From Guillardia theta CCMP2712 (taxonomy: Eukaryota; Cryptophyceae; Pyrenomonadales; Geminigeraceae): a stretch of DNA of 64,000 nt. Below are positions 10,281-20,566 of the stretch, piece by piece. The stretch covers positions 734,182 through 798,181 of the forward strand of contig NW_005434656.1 in NCBI RefSeq assembly GCF_000315625.1. The letters are read 5' to 3'. A model generated the notes under the pieces. That model was not told the origin of the DNA. It made no database searches and saw only the letters and a list, made by a program, of their open reading frames with translations. Numbering within the stretch: position 1 is the first letter of the stretch; each line of letters opens with the position of its first letter. The position numbers were made by a program, and so were the translations under genes.

Positions 10281-12330
10281 TTGAGGAAACGTCTTTGTAA
10301 CATAAGCTGGGGATCTCGTAAAAAGTATTCAACACCCTCACGTTGAACCATTGGGCTGCCTGGTAGGACCACGGCTGCCTTTCCGTGGTGTGCTTGCGGT
10401 CTGCTGGCCGCGCCTCGCATGACTCAGTTCGCTCACGGCGGATCATCTGATCGCGTAACCAGCTCCCGGCCACTGCTGATGGAGCGGTTCAAGGCTTTGA
10501 TGGCTGTAATTCAATGTTAAAACTCCGTTTAACAGTACTTCCAAGGTCGTCGATGCGGCAGGGTCGACTGACGAGTCTAATATTGTCGCTCGGACAATTG
10601 AATGATTGCCACGGATGATCACTGATCCGACGGTATCATATAGTATCATGGGCAGACAGGCGCTGGCTGGCCCGGCGCTCCGGGTGGCCCATGGCATTTA
10701 CCAATGGCATCCGGTTCATGGCATGACCATACTGAGTAGCCTGTACGCCGTCCCAGTCCGATCGTCCCGGCTGTCACAGTGTCCCGGAGCCTCGGAGCCT
10801 CGCCGTCCGACGAGCCTTGGCGGCTCATGACTCTGTGATTAGTAAGCCGGGCCCCCGGGATCGGGACCGCGCCGGGCTCATCGCGGCGGCGGCCGGTGAG
10901 AGATGAGTCCGACCGGCCGTGGGTATGATGAAGTGTCCGAGGCGTTTGCTTTCTTTTTTGTGAGAGTCGGAGGCTGACCGCCCCGGCTGCCTTACCTTCA
11001 TTTTTTATCGTCTTTTTGTGCAGCGGTTGCCAAAGGGGGTGGGCACGTGAGGCAGCTCCTGCAGGGTCCCGGGGGGTAGGGTCGCAATACAAATTGGGGA
11101 GGTCAGGGTAGACGAATGCACGTGAACAAGGGGCAGTGTAGGAGCCAGTCCAAGATTGATCGAGCAGACAATTGAAGAAAGGATGCAAAGAGGTATGTTC
11201 TATTTACCTCGCTCATAGAGGATTTTGAGGCAAACGTAGGTAGGGTCCCTGCGCGTCCCCTGCAAACCTCTCAGGGGTAGGGTCGCATCGCAAAGTGGGT
11301 AGGGTGAATGATGTGGCTGACTCAAAGCAGGGGTGCTTGCTACTTTGTTTCTGAGGTACTCACTATGGTGGGTGGTAATATTGAGTAAAAGATAAGGCCC
11401 TTCCTAGAGCTTTCTAGAACTGGTGCATGTTAGGGGTATGGAATTGAACAGGGTGGTCCACTGTGATCAAGGGTAGGGTTAAATTTGTGTTCCAAAGAGG
11501 GGTAGAAAATGCACTAATAGGCAGAATGTTTTCACCGGGGGTAGTGCGTTGTGTCCCAACAATTTAAAATGTTTAGTTACTTTTTATTGTATTATAAATT
11601 TATACCGAGTAAGTTTCATCAATGCTTTATTTGTACCTCAAAATTTCTCACAGCCTATTTTAGAGGAGGTGAGAGGGGTGGGTTCTTTGGAGCCCTCACT
11701 TTTCCGGGTGTTTTCAATGAAGGGGTGGGGTGAGTGTGGGGATTGCAGCAGACGGTAAACACGGGACGAAACTTTCCGGGGGTTGATACAGGGAGGGGGT
11801 GGGGTGTAGGCTAGGGATCACCGGGTACTTTACATAGGAGATGAAGGGTCGTGTGAAAACAAGGGGGTGGGGGGTGGGGGTGGGGGTGCTGGGGGTTTTT
11901 GGTTTGTGGCAGGACTGATGATGTTGTTATGACGACAGTGCACAAACGAAAATGCGCGAGAGAGAAGGGTCAGAGGGAGAGAACACGCTGCATACAGGGT
12001 TCAAATGAACAAATGAGGTTGTGAATGAGATGAAAGGATGAAGAATGAGGCGAGGCGAGGATGTGGAAGACGTGGAGAGGTCGGTGGAAGATGAGGGAAG
12101 TAAACGGGAAGGGATCCGGTTCGGCAAGCAGTGCGGATGTGAATCTTGAAGTTTTGAAGCTCTCGCCCACAATGATTGAATGTTTGAATTGTCCTCGCTG
12201 CCTCAAACTCGGAAGTTGGGCACAAATTCTTTGAATCTCCGTCTCACAGAACGGTCGCAATCCAACGAACCTTGCGGTTCCTCGATTCGGATTGGCACAG
12301 ATCTCCTCCAGAGCATCAGCATACAAGGCA
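10281..12330. other. Intergenic region with GC-rich and G-rich islands
   Basis: 10580-10930 is a GC-rich island with CCGG and GACTC words. 11000-11900 is strongly G-rich on the plus strand with many GGGTAGGG/GGGGTGGGG runs. Two stretches look like diverged copies of one another (around 11065-11110 and 11270-11310, both with GGGGTAGGGTCGCA). No coding exons were found; a long minus-strand frame at 11970-12449 is the shadow of the E2 gene start. Confidence 0.5.
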
Positions 12331-14203
12331 ATGAGTGCAGGTTCAGTTGCAAGTGCAGCAACTGCTAGGCTGTCCGGAGAGAGCATGGACGCAATGAAAC
12401 GAAAGAATGATGGTGAGCCTTGCGTTGTTTTCTTATGGCTTGCTGACAACCAGCACGAAGGAATCTGGCTGAAGCCTGTAAGTGAAGAAGATCTCTTGAC
12501 TTGGCAAGGATTGGTCCTGGGTCCAGCTCTGTCGCCTTATGCATTTGGATTCTTTTCCTTTTCGATCAAGGTATTTGAGCAAAGGCGGCATGTGGACAAC
12601 TTTGGTTGACTCGAGTGCAGTTTCCTGCGGAATACCCAAGCTGCGCTCCTGTGGTTCATTTTTTGACGACCAACGGTGGCAAGACAAGGTGATCAACAGT
12701 TTAAGTGAAGCAAATCTTGCGACTTGATGCTCGCCATGCAGGTTCAATCCAAACTTGTATGCAGATGGCAAAGTCTGCCTGAGCATTCTAGGGACGTGGA
12801 GGGGGGAAAGTGGTGAGTTGTGGAGCAGTGTGCAAAACTGTCACTCCGTCATGGTTTCAATACAATCTCTGTTGGACGACGAGCCATATCACAATGAGCC
12901 TGGCTTTGAGAAGCAACGAAGTGTAAGTTTTGATTCATTTGTTACCTCGTTGGAAGGATCGGCTAAGGTGAGTGTTGCCCTCACGCACGAACCCCCCTTG
13001 AAGTTTGTCTTGACCAGGCTTCTCGGGACTACAATCTCAAAATCACACATGAGACCGTCAGGGTTGCCGTCTGTGACGTGTTGGAGGAGATCCTGAATCG
13101 ATCGGAAGTTGAAGAAGCCGCCAACGGCTTTTGTGATATAATCAAGTGGCACTTTTTGTTGTACTGCAGTCGATATTTGGAGATCGTTGATCAGCATGCT
13201 GAAGTCGAGGTGATATGCGCATCACTTGACATGGAGCGTGTCCACCTCACGAAGAACTTAGGGTGAGTTCGAGATCATGGAGTTCGAGTATCAACGCAAC
13301 TGGATGAGCGGATCATTCAACTTCAAGGTGCTTGCTTGTGAATTTTTCCAGCTCCGTGTGCTGACATCAGTACAGGAGCTGAGATCACGGATCTTGCTCA
13401 TCAAGGAAAGCCTGGTATGCTCTATCATTTGTACAGGGTATGCTTCATTTAAACTCCTGATCCAGGTCAAGGAACTTGTTCAGTGGCAGAGGGAAGGGGT
13501 CGAGAGTTCCAAGCATCAATCGTTTGCATGCCAGCACATCTTGAGCGCATTTGAGGTGCTGGACACTAAACTTATTGCTTGTATATCTTTGAAATATTGT
13601 ACTGATCACATCTACATCTTTCAGAAATGGTCAAAACTGAGCAATGCGGGGATCAGCGCGGCTCCCAGGGAGGCGAACAAGTTCGTATGGGACGTGACCA
13701 TCATGGGAGACTTGGACGGGGGATGGTGATAGCTTCTGATTCCATGCATGCATGTAAGACCAAGTGCTAGGTATGAGAATGGCATGTACCAACTGGAGAT
13801 CACGTTTCCTCCTAATTTCCCGGATTGCATGCCCCGACCGAGGTTTCAGACGCAAATGTTTCATCCCCAGGTACATATCCAGCTCAAACGGTGCATGCCC
13901 CAATATGACGCCCTTGTTTCAGATCGACGAAGATGGCTTTCCCTTTCTGTCTGTCAGCATGACAGATTCCAAGGTTTCTGTTGCTATTTTCAATCGCCGC
14001 TCACAAAGTCTTAGAACGTTCAAGCTATCATATCCGACGTTCATTCCTTATTGAAGAATCCCCCAAGCCCCGACCCTCGTACCTGGGTGAACAAGAAAGC
14101 TGCGGATATGTATTTCGGCGGGGATCAAGAGGAATTCAAACGAACAGTCAGGCGCTATGCTCAGAGAAGCATGGAGCAGAGTAAGAAGATTCGCGATGGA
14201 TGA
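12331..14203 (+). CDS. UBE2Z-like ubiquitin-conjugating enzyme fused to a second, cysteine-less E2 domain
   Basis: Eleven exons: 12331-12570, 12621-12688, 12742-12922, 13018-13209, 13262-13327, 13376-13414, 13466-13555, 13625-13725, 13771-13870, 13923-13973, 14015-14203; 438 residues. The first E2 domain carries [20 protein letters not shown], with catalytic Cys encoded at 12776-12778, then [18 protein letters not shown] and [12 protein letters not shown]. This extended pattern is typical of UBE2Z/USE1. After a linker, a second UBC fold begins: [33 protein letters not shown], then [10 protein letters not shown] and a normal C-terminal E2 helix region ([19 protein letters not shown]). Where an E2 has Cys, this copy has Phe (13944-13946). 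The second domain is therefore UEV-like and probably non-catalytic. Uncertain points: a possible extra intron near 12413-12453, and whether 12923-12967 is exon or intron. Confidence 0.85.
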
Positions 14204-14528
14204 ACGTTTCTTGACATGTACAACAGGCGATTCATGACGAATGTTTTCAATTGCTTGCACTTCTTGCAAGATCATACACTTTCACATTCTCTTTTACTGA
14301 TTCACCATACACTTGTTTCATATTCTTTTGTCGCATTGTCCATGTATTCATAAATAATGCGAATGGTCTGATATAATGATTCTGGTTGTTCATTACATTG
14401 TCAACATTCTCCACGCTTTTGCATTCAGGATGTCGAGCATTTGTACACTATAACTGTTCAAAAGATTGTTCATGCCGCATGGCTCTCAATCTCGTTAATA
14501 GGCGAGAAGTCAAATCTTGTCACACAGA
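14204..14528. other. Short AT-rich gap between convergent genes
   Basis: This is 3' UTR sequence of the E2 gene and of the minus-strand CNB protein. Nothing else was seen. Confidence 0.5.
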
Positions 14529-17500
14529 TCAAGTCTGGTTTGATTCCAGAAAAGCCGATCGGATCAATTCAATGATCTTTTTAGACGGAGGAGGAGGAAC
14601 AAGGTAAAGAGGGCACTTGGGAGGCTTGTCTTGCATGTCTAGCACGGATTGGTGGATTTTATCCCTGCGAACTGTCAGATGTTCGTTTCTGAGCATTGAC
14701 TTTTGCGTCTCGATCATGAAGCGATACTGGAAAAGCAGAAATGTCAGGAAAACAAACCGGAAAGAAGAAAGTCTCCTCACCTCTTCTCGCGTCAACCACA
14801 AGTTGAAAGCGTCTCTCCATCTATCCTTGTCCACCAGCAGCTGCCGTCGCAAGCTCGTGGCGAACGCCCTCAGTTTCTTGAGCTTGATGTCCGGGGAGAT
14901 GTAGAGAGTCTTCGACGTTCCTCCTGTCGAGCTCGAAGCGTGAGAAGCTTTCGGTGCGAACTTCTTGAGAGCCTCGTCCACGTGCTTGTCCCACAGGTCA
15001 AACAGCTTCGCGTCATGCAGGGCAGCAAAGTTGCGATATTGACGGAAAGCTCTCTGAATCTTGACCACCTTTCTCCTGTACTGCCTGAACACAAAGCGAG
15101 CCGTCTTCATGGTGCGCTGAACGTCAAGGAGGAAGGAGTGGATGACAGGGATGGATTCTTTCTTCCTCTTCAGCCTCCGCTCCAACTTGAACTTGCTGTA
15201 AAACTTTGCAATCGAGGTAGCCGCAATGTCGTACTTGACCGTCAGGCGCTTTCCGAGGTGTTTGCGATACCTGCGCTGAATGCTGATGGCAGCAGCGCTC
15301 CACAGCATCAGGTCACTTCTGACCCGCCTTACAAGGTCGACGAGCCTCTTCCACGTCGACGCTCTTGACACGAGCGCGACGTTCAGGAGCCACATGGCCG
15401 ACAGCCTCGTCAGCTTCGCATGCGCGATGGCTGCCCTGACGCTGTGCAGCCTCTTCTCGTCGTTAATCTCCTTGCGATTGATGGCGATGTTGGTCCGCTC
15501 TATCCTCTTGAGATCCTTCTCAGAATTCTCCTGCTTGGTCGCCGTCATGGCCTCCTTCAGCCTCTCCGTCTTCTCCATCTTCTCCTCCCTCCTCCTCACA
15601 TCCAGCCAAGGATCTTTCACCAGCTGGCGGTTGAGCATGATCTTCTCAGAGAACTCCGGGTGTCCGTTGACTTGCAACTTGTGTTCTCTGATCTTCATCT
15701 TCAACGTGCGATGCAGCCGGGGATCTTCCTTGATCTCGTCGATCTTCTTCTGCAAGTTCTTCAGCTTGCTCAGCCCCATCACTCTGTGCGGATTCTCCTC
15801 CTCCTCCGTCGCCTTCCTGACCCTCCGCACTGAGGAGACCCGCTGCCTGCTCTCCAGCAAGCGCGCTCTCGTCTTCAACCTGAGCAAGGAAGGAAGCACG
15901 TCTTCCGGTTTAGGACCGTACGCCCATGACGTCTCGTCCTCGTAGCATGGGGTCACCTTGCCCTTCTCAATCCTCTCAACAAAAATCTGCATAGCAGCAG
16001 ACGTGTAGTCTGAGTGCACCTGCATGTGCCTGTGCCTTGGATCGTCCACCGCATCGTCGGCATCGTCGGCATCGTCATCTTGCATGTAATGGAGAGCACT
16101 GCTGGAGATCCGCGCCTTGATGTCTGTTATGCTGTCCTCGGGCAGCGAGAGCGACAGCTCCCTCATGGGCATTTCGAGGACATGGCTCTTCCCTGTGGCA
16201 AACACGACAAAGCCGTCGGTCAACTCCTCCTCTGGCTCTACCGCATGCCCGAAGAAGGTGCCGGGGGAGACGGAAGCAAGAGGAGCATCGTGGAAGTTCT
16301 TCTTGGTCACCTTGAACTCTCCGTCCAGCAAGAAAACAACAGAGTCTGACGGCAGCGAATGGTTGTAGACTTGATCTTGACACTCGTGACTGCGTCGCGT
16401 GCAGGTCCTGGCGAGCTTGTCGAAGAGGAAGTACGACAGGTGCTTGAAGCAGTTCTTGAAAGTCTCGTGCTCCCTGATAGCGCTGATGTGATCCTCCGCC
16501 TCGATTCTTCTCGCCATCTCCCTCGCCTTGCTAGGAAACCAGACAAGAGCTGATCTCTTTACAGCCACCATCTTGAACTCCTTGAGGTAAGCCTCTTCTC
16601 CCAGCACCTTGGGATCCAGAACGTCTCCCTCCTCCAGCATGTCTGGCACCCAGCTTCTCTGCCTCTTGCTAACCTCCTCCTCTCTGTCCCTCACGGATCG
16701 CAGAAGCCCTTTCCGCACAACGAGGATCGTTGAAGATGACTCTCTGCCAAACTCAAGTTCTTCTCCTGCCTCAGCGATGGTTTCTGACGCTCGCCGCGCC
16801 AGGAAGAGCGACGCCTCGAGCGTGCTGGGACAGAGTTCGTTGGACTCCAACCAGAAGAAATGTCTGATCCAGCTCACCTCTTTCTCCGAGTGCTTGTAGG
16901 TGCTACTTGCAGGCGGTTGTTTGCCTTTCACGTTGATTGATACAAGGCTTGACAGACTTGGTATCTTCCGCAGACATTTCTGATCAATGACAAACAGCCT
17001 TACTGACCCTTTACATATCGAAGTGTACGGCATGGAACTGAACAGGAAAAATTCTATTTGCCCAAAACAATCACCTTGCTTCACTTCTGCGATTTCTTTC
17101 CCAAAAGACTTCAAAAAGAAATCATACCCCCTTAATGAACTCATGAAATCATGCTGTACACGAGAATTCCTTTCAAACAACATCACACTCCCTTCGTCGA
17201 CTAAATGTATCGCATGCGCGTCTTCGCCCCCGCATGTAATCACATCTTTATCTGCAAAGTGACGCTCTGTGACAAATGGCAGGATGCTCAACATCATCTT
17301 CTCCGACAGACCTCGAAACAAAGGCACTTGAGCAAGACAATCAAGAGTCGACTGCTGGTCCTTGAAACTCATCTCCGACGGCTCAGAGTCGCCGGAGTCA
17401 AAATGGACCCAATCGCTCTCATCCCAAACTGCCAAAACTGCCGGAGTGTTGCATGAGACGTGCACCTGGTCGGGAAAGAAACGCCCGAGAGGAAGAGCCT

Positions 17501-19412
17501 GCTGGAAGAAGTCTTCCTGCAAGATCACCTGACCCTCGAGAAGCAGGCTGTACTTGTCGACTTGCACCTCGGGTCCTGATAACGAGCGCAACACAGCGCG
17601 TTGAGACAGCAACCACAAGCTCTCAGCAGGGACATCACCAAGTGCCTGGGCCAGGAGGTTGAAAATGAGCAGCATCAACGCGGGGTTCGTTTGTTTCTTG
17701 CTCCTGCAAAGTCTCTCCAACCGCTCGCTGCAGCATACCCCTGCTATCCGCAGCAGCGCTTCACGGTCTATCTGCATCAAATGCGTAGCGACCAAGGTCC
17801 GGTAGATGTGCCTTGAACCTACCATGCCGAACATGCTGGAGGGTCCCAACAAGTTCAAACATCGACCCTCCACCGGAACATCGCACTTCAAACAAACTTG
17901 CTCGCTCCTTTCGATGCACGCGATCATCCCCGAGCAAATGATCGAAACCTTGTCCGAGGCGTGCAGGACCTGCTCCCCAGCTTCCACTGTGTGCAAAGAA
18001 GCACACTCGGCAATCAGCTCAAGAAACTCATCGTCGGATTGCTTGAAAAGATGGCAAGCAAAGTTCTTGAAGAACACCATCAACGTTGATGTCTGCCTAC
18101 CCTCTGTGGGGCCTCGAAGAATGCTTCCATGGAGGCTGAAGGAGTAGCCAGCTGCGCTGCCGTGCCATTGCTCGATGATCATCTCAAGGGACCTCCGGTC
18201 TATAGTCAGAGTCAGTCCTGTCTGCGTCCGACATATCATGGTGGAATGCTTTTTGTGGCTGGCCAGCAGGTCGACTTCGCCCAACCACTCCCCAGGCCCT
18301 CTGATTCCGATCTGATTCCCAAAGCTGACGTTGGGGCCGAAGGACCTTGACTTCAAAGTGTCGTACAAGGCCAGGTCCGGCTTCTTGTTCTGATGGTGGA
18401 GAGTGAAAACTCCTGAGAGGATGAGATGCCCGCAGTTCTTGTCCGCTGGTTCGTTCTGAACTCCTACCACGTCCGATTCACTCCACCGCTGCAGTCGCCC
18501 ATGCATACAAAGGAACTGAAGAAACTTTCGGCTCATCAGCGAGCTACTTGGAAAATTCTGCAGGATCTCTTCGGTTACAAGGTCAATGTCTGTCAGACCT
18601 CTGTCCGGCATTTGCTCCTGCATCACCTCCAACAAGTGCTCCGACGGGTTGTAGCTTGATGGGCGCTTTTCCTCGAAATGGCGAATCTTAACAGAGATGC
18701 AGGTCTTGAATCCTTTCTGCGACCTCGAGTCGTCCTTCATCTTGAACTCAAACTGTCCTTCAAGTGAAGTGATGCGAAAGAATTCTGTGAGGGTGAAATA
18801 AATCTCCTCGGACTTGTCGTCAATGTCTGGGAAAGCTCTTCTTCCGCTCTCTTCGTCGACTCTCAGCTGAAACATCCCGATCTCACTCAAGAAATCCTTT
18901 TCTTTGAGCATCAGGGAGAATTTCAAACTCGTCTCTGCGTTCCCGGGCAGAATGTCAAGCTGTAAAGTTTGGTGCCAGGCAGGATTCCTCGTACAGTCCA
19001 CCTCTCTTGTTGACACCTTGCGACTCCCACAGGATACTGCGACGAAGACATTCCAGTTGCGCTTTTCTTTGTATGAGCTGGGGCAGAACACGTTGCTACC
19101 ATCCTGAATCTGGATCTCGACCCTGGAGTCTTCTTGGAGATCTTTGACGAGCGCGTCTTCAAATCCATGAGCCAAGGGTCTGTCGTGGTCAGGCGAAACT
19201 GACGCGGTCAACTCAGATACCCTGGGGTCTCGGAACTCGCTCGGAGTGCCAATGTAGTCACGAGATCCGCTCAGTTGCTGGAGGAAACTTCCTGGAGGAG
19301 CAGAAGAGGACCGGAAGTGATACAAGCGCTCGCTCGATGCGCTGGGTTGCGGGGCGACTGGTGTTCTGGACCTGGTCGACGACCCTACAGCGTTGCTCTT
19401 CGATTTCCTCAT
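14529..19412 (-). CDS. C2 / multi cyclic-nucleotide-binding-like / IQ-motif protein, 1627 aa, intronless
   Basis: One uninterrupted frame from the ATG at 19412. Residues about 95-210 look like a C2 domain (WNVFVAVSCGSRKVSTREVDCTRNPAW type beta strands). From about 300 to 1110, repeated beta-roll folds of the cyclic-nucleotide-binding family follow: around 300-425, 455-565, 590-675 (weak), 700-830, 860-990 and 1010-1110. Examples are GPGEWLGEVDLLAS and KQGDCFGQIEFFLFSS. None keeps a full cAMP-pocket motif with its conserved Arg, so ligand binding is doubtful. The C-terminal third is highly basic and helical, with IQ-like calmodulin-binding motifs SIQRRYRKHLGKRL and KIQRAFRQYRNF. A membrane-associated, calmodulin-regulated scaffold, perhaps flagellar, is a guess. 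The lack of introns over 4.9 kb is unusual here. Confidence 0.85.
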   Translation of the reverse strand: MRKSKSNAVGSSTRSRTPVAPQPSASSERLYHFRSSSAPPGSFLQQLSGSRDYIGTPSEFRDPRVSELTASVSPDHDRPLAHGFEDALVKDLQEDSRVEIQIQDGSNVFCPSSYKEKRNWNVFVAVSCGSRKVSTREVDCTRNPAWHQTLQLDILPGNAETSLKFSLMLKEKDFLSEIGMFQLRVDEESGRRAFPDIDDKSEEIYFTLTEFFRITSLEGQFEFKMKDDSRSQKGFKTCISVKIRHFEEKRPSSYNPSEHLLEVMQEQMPDRGLTDIDLVTEEILQNFPSSSLMSRKFLQFLCMHGRLQRWSESDVVGVQNEPADKNCGHLILSGVFTLHHQNKKPDLALYDTLKSRSFGPNVSFGNQIGIRGPGEWLGEVDLLASHKKHSTMICRTQTGLTLTIDRRSLEMIIEQWHGSAAGYSFSLHGSILRGPTEGRQTSTLMVFFKNFACHLFKQSDDEFLELIAECASLHTVEAGEQVLHASDKVSIICSGMIACIERSEQVCLKCDVPVEGRCLNLLGPSSMFGMVGSRHIYRTLVATHLMQIDREALLRIAGVCCSERLERLCRSKKQTNPALMLLIFNLLAQALGDVPAESLWLLSQRAVLRSLSGPEVQVDKYSLLLEGQVILQEDFFQQALPLGRFFPDQVHVSCNTPAVLAVWDESDWVHFDSGDSEPSEMSFKDQQSTLDCLAQVPLFRGLSEKMMLSILPFVTERHFADKDVITCGGEDAHAIHLVDEGSVMLFERNSRVQHDFMSSLRGYDFFLKSFGKEIAEVKQGDCFGQIEFFLFSSMPYTSICKGSVRLFVIDQKCLRKIPSLSSLVSINVKGKQPPASSTYKHSEKEVSWIRHFFWLESNELCPSTLEASLFLARRASETIAEAGEELEFGRESSSTILVVRKGLLRSVRDREEEVSKRQRSWVPDMLEEGDVLDPKVLGEEAYLKEFKMVAVKRSALVWFPSKAREMARRIEAEDHISAIREHETFKNCFKHLSYFLFDKLARTCTRRSHECQDQVYNHSLPSDSVVFLLDGEFKVTKKNFHDAPLASVSPGTFFGHAVEPEEELTDGFVVFATGKSHVLEMPMRELSLSLPEDSITDIKARISSSALHYMQDDDADDADDAVDDPRHRHMQVHSDYTSAAMQIFVERIEKGKVTPCYEDETSWAYGPKPEDVLPSLLRLKTRARLLESRQRVSSVRRVRKATEEEENPHRVMGLSKLKNLQKKIDEIKEDPRLHRTLKMKIREHKLQVNGHPEFSEKIMLNRQLVKDPWLDVRRREEKMEKTERLKEAMTATKQENSEKDLKRIERTNIAINRKEINDEKRLHSVRAAIAHAKLTRLSAMWLLNVALVSRASTWKRLVDLVRRVRSDLMLWSAAAISIQRRYRKHLGKRLTVKYDIAATSIAKFYSKFKLERRLKRKKESIPVIHSFLLDVQRTMKTARFVFRQYRRKVVKIQRAFRQYRNFAALHDAKLFDLWDKHVDEALKKFAPKASHASSSTGGTSKTLYISPDIKLKKLRAFATSLRRQLLVDKDRWRDAFNLWLTREEVRRLSSFRFVFLTFLLFQYRFMIETQKSMLRNEHLTVRRDKIHQSVLDMQDKPPKCPLYLVPPPPSKKIIELIRSAFLESNQT

Positions 19413-20566
19413 GATAGGTCAGATGAGCTGTCTCTATAGACCTGCACTCCTCGAAGCCTCGGCTGAGTTGCTTGCTGGCTGCCTACCGCCAGCCGTCGCA
19501 TTTGGCAGGACCGGATCTTGTTCGCCCTCATTGTCTGGCCATCCCGACCCGGTAGCCCGTCACCCTACCCAATCAAGATCCTGTGAACGCCGGTCAGAAG
19601 GAGGGGTCGGGGGTATCGATCAGGGGCACGTCAGTTAATGGGGAACGGTAGTGTAGCAGAAGGGACTCATCATTCCAAAGGGGCTAAATTTCGCAATATG
19701 GCTTGAAAAATCTTTGGATAATTCGAATTTATGATGAATTGATCCATCGAATTTTTCTTTTGGCATTTCAGATTTTCAGCACCGAACCTACTTGAACTCT
19801 CCTCTGCCATTTCAGACTTTCTTATCACAAAATTTCAACTTAAAACGATTTCGTTCGTACTATATTATTTTTACGTGGACCACTTCTTTCAAAGTTTGTA
19901 TACAATCACTTTTACTACAGCGCCCTTCATACAAAAGCCCCGTGCGGTACAGATCATAATTGTAATACGGTACAGATAATAATTATACCGGAATCGTCCT
20001 TGGTACATTTTTTCTACATTCCGATCGACTTCTGTCAAGATATTCCTAGTAATAGTAATTGTTTTGGTACAAATATTTGGAATATAATATTCATTGCTGG
20101 TACTGTCCTTCTCCCGTACAAGGAGCCGCGGGCTTAGAAAAGTGCCTCTACGATTGGAAAGTCGGTGGGTGGGGTAGTTCATGCAAAGTACAATAGTAGG
20201 TACTTTGACAGATTAAAGAAGGGGTGCTATGAATTTGTAAACGCAATGCACGGGTGGGGTGGTACAGAAGGTCCGGCCAGGTTGGCGCCTTTTTTTGTTG
20301 AGGCGGCGATCATGGCGGTGAGGTGGGAGATGTGTGATAGTCGAAGGCAAGCGCTGAGCTGAGGAGAACGATTTTCTTGCATGATAACACGTGAAGACAA
20401 CGTGTCAAGCTGAATCTCCGCCCAAGATCGTCCCAATCGAGATTCGTTGAAGTGTCAGGCGATTGGTGTGTCGCCAACTTTGTTTTGGAATTCGGCTGGT
20501 AGCTCGGCGTCAGTCTGACACTTGTTGTCACAAAGAGCAGCTCTGTAAGCAATCATTCTTCAAACC
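19413..20566. other. Intergenic region, partly AT-rich
   Basis: 19640-20110 is AT-rich, unlike the rest of the window, with several GGTAC words. 20160-20290 has GGGTGGGG words. It separates two divergent genes and so holds both promoters. No exon was seen. Confidence 0.5.

Noticed and set aside
11970-12449. 159-residue minus-strand frame
   Set aside because: Starts at TTG, overlaps the first exon of the E2 gene in antisense and has no splice partners.
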